Shown here: piece by piece, positions 63,354-64,000 of the stretch
Layout: every line of letters starts with the position of its first letter
Numbering within the stretch: the stretch's first letter is position 1
NCBI GenBank assembly: GCA_028583415.1
Contig: CM053276.1
Location: 12,049,774 to 12,113,773 of the forward strand
Length of the DNA stretch: 64,000 bases
Direction: 5' to 3'
From: Protea cynaroides
Lineage: Eukaryota; Streptophyta; Magnoliopsida; Proteales; Proteaceae
Translations under genes and position numbers: made by a program
Notes under the pieces: model-generated
Seen by the model: only the letters and a program-made list of their open reading frames with translations
Told to the model about the DNA's origin: nothing
The model's database searches: none

Positions 63354-64000
63354 GAAGCAACATTAGTGGCATTTTCGTATGTAGTGGTGGTGTTGGGCAA
63401 TAATGGGGTAATAGCAGTAGGGGGTTTGGGGTTCGGAGGGGTGAGAGGGAGGGATGGGGTTGGTTACCTCATTTGTGATGGTTGATGGACCAGAGCCGAC
63501 TGTACTAGGTAGCCATGAGGATGGGCCAGCAGGTGTAATGACAGTTAGCCAAGGAGAACAACAATCATTGATAGGAGAAATGGGAGCAGCAGATGATGCA
63601 AATGGAAATTTATTTTCAATGAAATTAACGTGTCTGGCAATGTAGTATCGTCCTGTTTTGTAGTCCAAACAGCGATAGCCCATGTGCATAGGACTGTAAC
63701 CCAAAAAGACACAAGACACAGTTCGAAAATTAAATTTGGCAGTCGAAGCTCATGACTTACAAGTAAACGGTGAAGAGTATGAAATGAGAGTGCTTCAGTT
63801 TTTGTTGCTCAGGCGGCAACAATGTCGCTATAATCACCACCCAAATTGCGAAATACTATCGCATTGAGTTCTTCATCAGATAAAGGTTTATTGGCTGCGG
63901 CTAATTGATCAGATATGTATTTCACGTCTCTTAGATATTCAGAAATTGTTTTATTACCTTTGGAGGTACTCTGAAGTTGCATGTGTTGTTGAAGTACACT
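63354..64000 (-). pseudogene. Copia polyprotein remnant, gag fused to pol by deletion
   Basis: On the minus strand from the window edge: 'LQQHMQLQSTSKGNKTISEYL', 'ISDQLAAANKPLSDEELNAIVFRNL' and 'SFHTLHRLLVSHE' (copia Gag, UBN2 type; one stop after 'IVAA'). It then passes directly at about 63,720 into 'CVFLGYSPMHMGYRCLDYKTGR.YIARHV.FIENKFPF', the box between integrase and reverse transcriptase. Zinc knuckle, protease and integrase are missing, so a deletion joined gag to pol. It ends at the LTR remnant's edge. The 5' part lies beyond the window. Confidence 0.88.

Overview
The window is nuclear DNA from a flowering plant, gene-poor and packed with nested transposable elements. The evidence for a plant is LTR retrotransposons primed by initiator-Met tRNA (GGTATCAGAGC sites), Mutator-like elements carrying pieces of plant genes (a CP29/LHCB4 antenna protein and an SUVH5/6-type histone methyltransferase), a fragment of plant golgin GC6, plant-type TIR immune genes with introns, and AT/GA microsatellites. 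I cannot name the species. A 500-N scaffold gap lies at 46,228-46,727.

Only two loci look like ordinary protein genes. Both are small TIR-only proteins of the BdTIR/plant TIR-only class: a decayed or re-modelled copy at about 9,784-10,559 and an intact three-exon copy at 43,088-43,931. Blocks of their flanking DNA recur at 451-5,940 (+), 10,560-15,370 (+), 15,590-16,340 (+) and 50,920-52,560 (-). The locus is therefore an old tandem and inverted TIR-only cluster in which several copies have lost their coding sequence.

Layout: 1-450, a minus-strand LTR with its primer site at the window edge. 451-5,940, TIR downstream block A, interrupted by a broken copia element (786-2,385) with a decayed gag. 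6,940-7,185, a foldback MITE. 7,281-8,260 and 9,021-9,324, tandem repeats upstream of TIR gene 1. 9,784-10,559, TIR gene 1. 10,560-16,340, downstream blocks B and D. 17,984-22,885, a duplicated segment, one copy of which carries Pack-MULE 1 with an SUVH-like fragment and a golgin GC6 exon. 22,950-23,081, a near-perfect hairpin. 23,431-38,972, a MULE whose two ends are split by a ~14.6 kb LTR element with ~4.6 kb LTRs and no recognisable gag-pol. 38,990-42,400, repeats and a second foldback MITE. 43,088-43,931, TIR gene 2. 44,203-44,486, a Tourist-like MITE. 46,728-49,042, a minus-strand 2.3 kb LTR. 49,043-49,606, the right part of another MULE. 50,080-50,625, a foldback element. 50,920-52,560, the inverted TIR gene 'ghost'. 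52,872-56,820, a MULE with a second MULE nested inside it carrying an LHCB4 fragment. 58,547-63,353, an LTR retrotransposon with an antisense ORF. 63,354-64,000, a minus-strand copia remnant.

The two TIR genes would act in innate immune NAD+-based signalling if expressed. Everything else is mobile DNA. The most informative features are insertions that can be polarised against empty sites within the same window, a family of MULEs with exact 9-bp target duplications and captured gene pieces, and an antisense transposon ORF whose only internal stops are five TAG codons.
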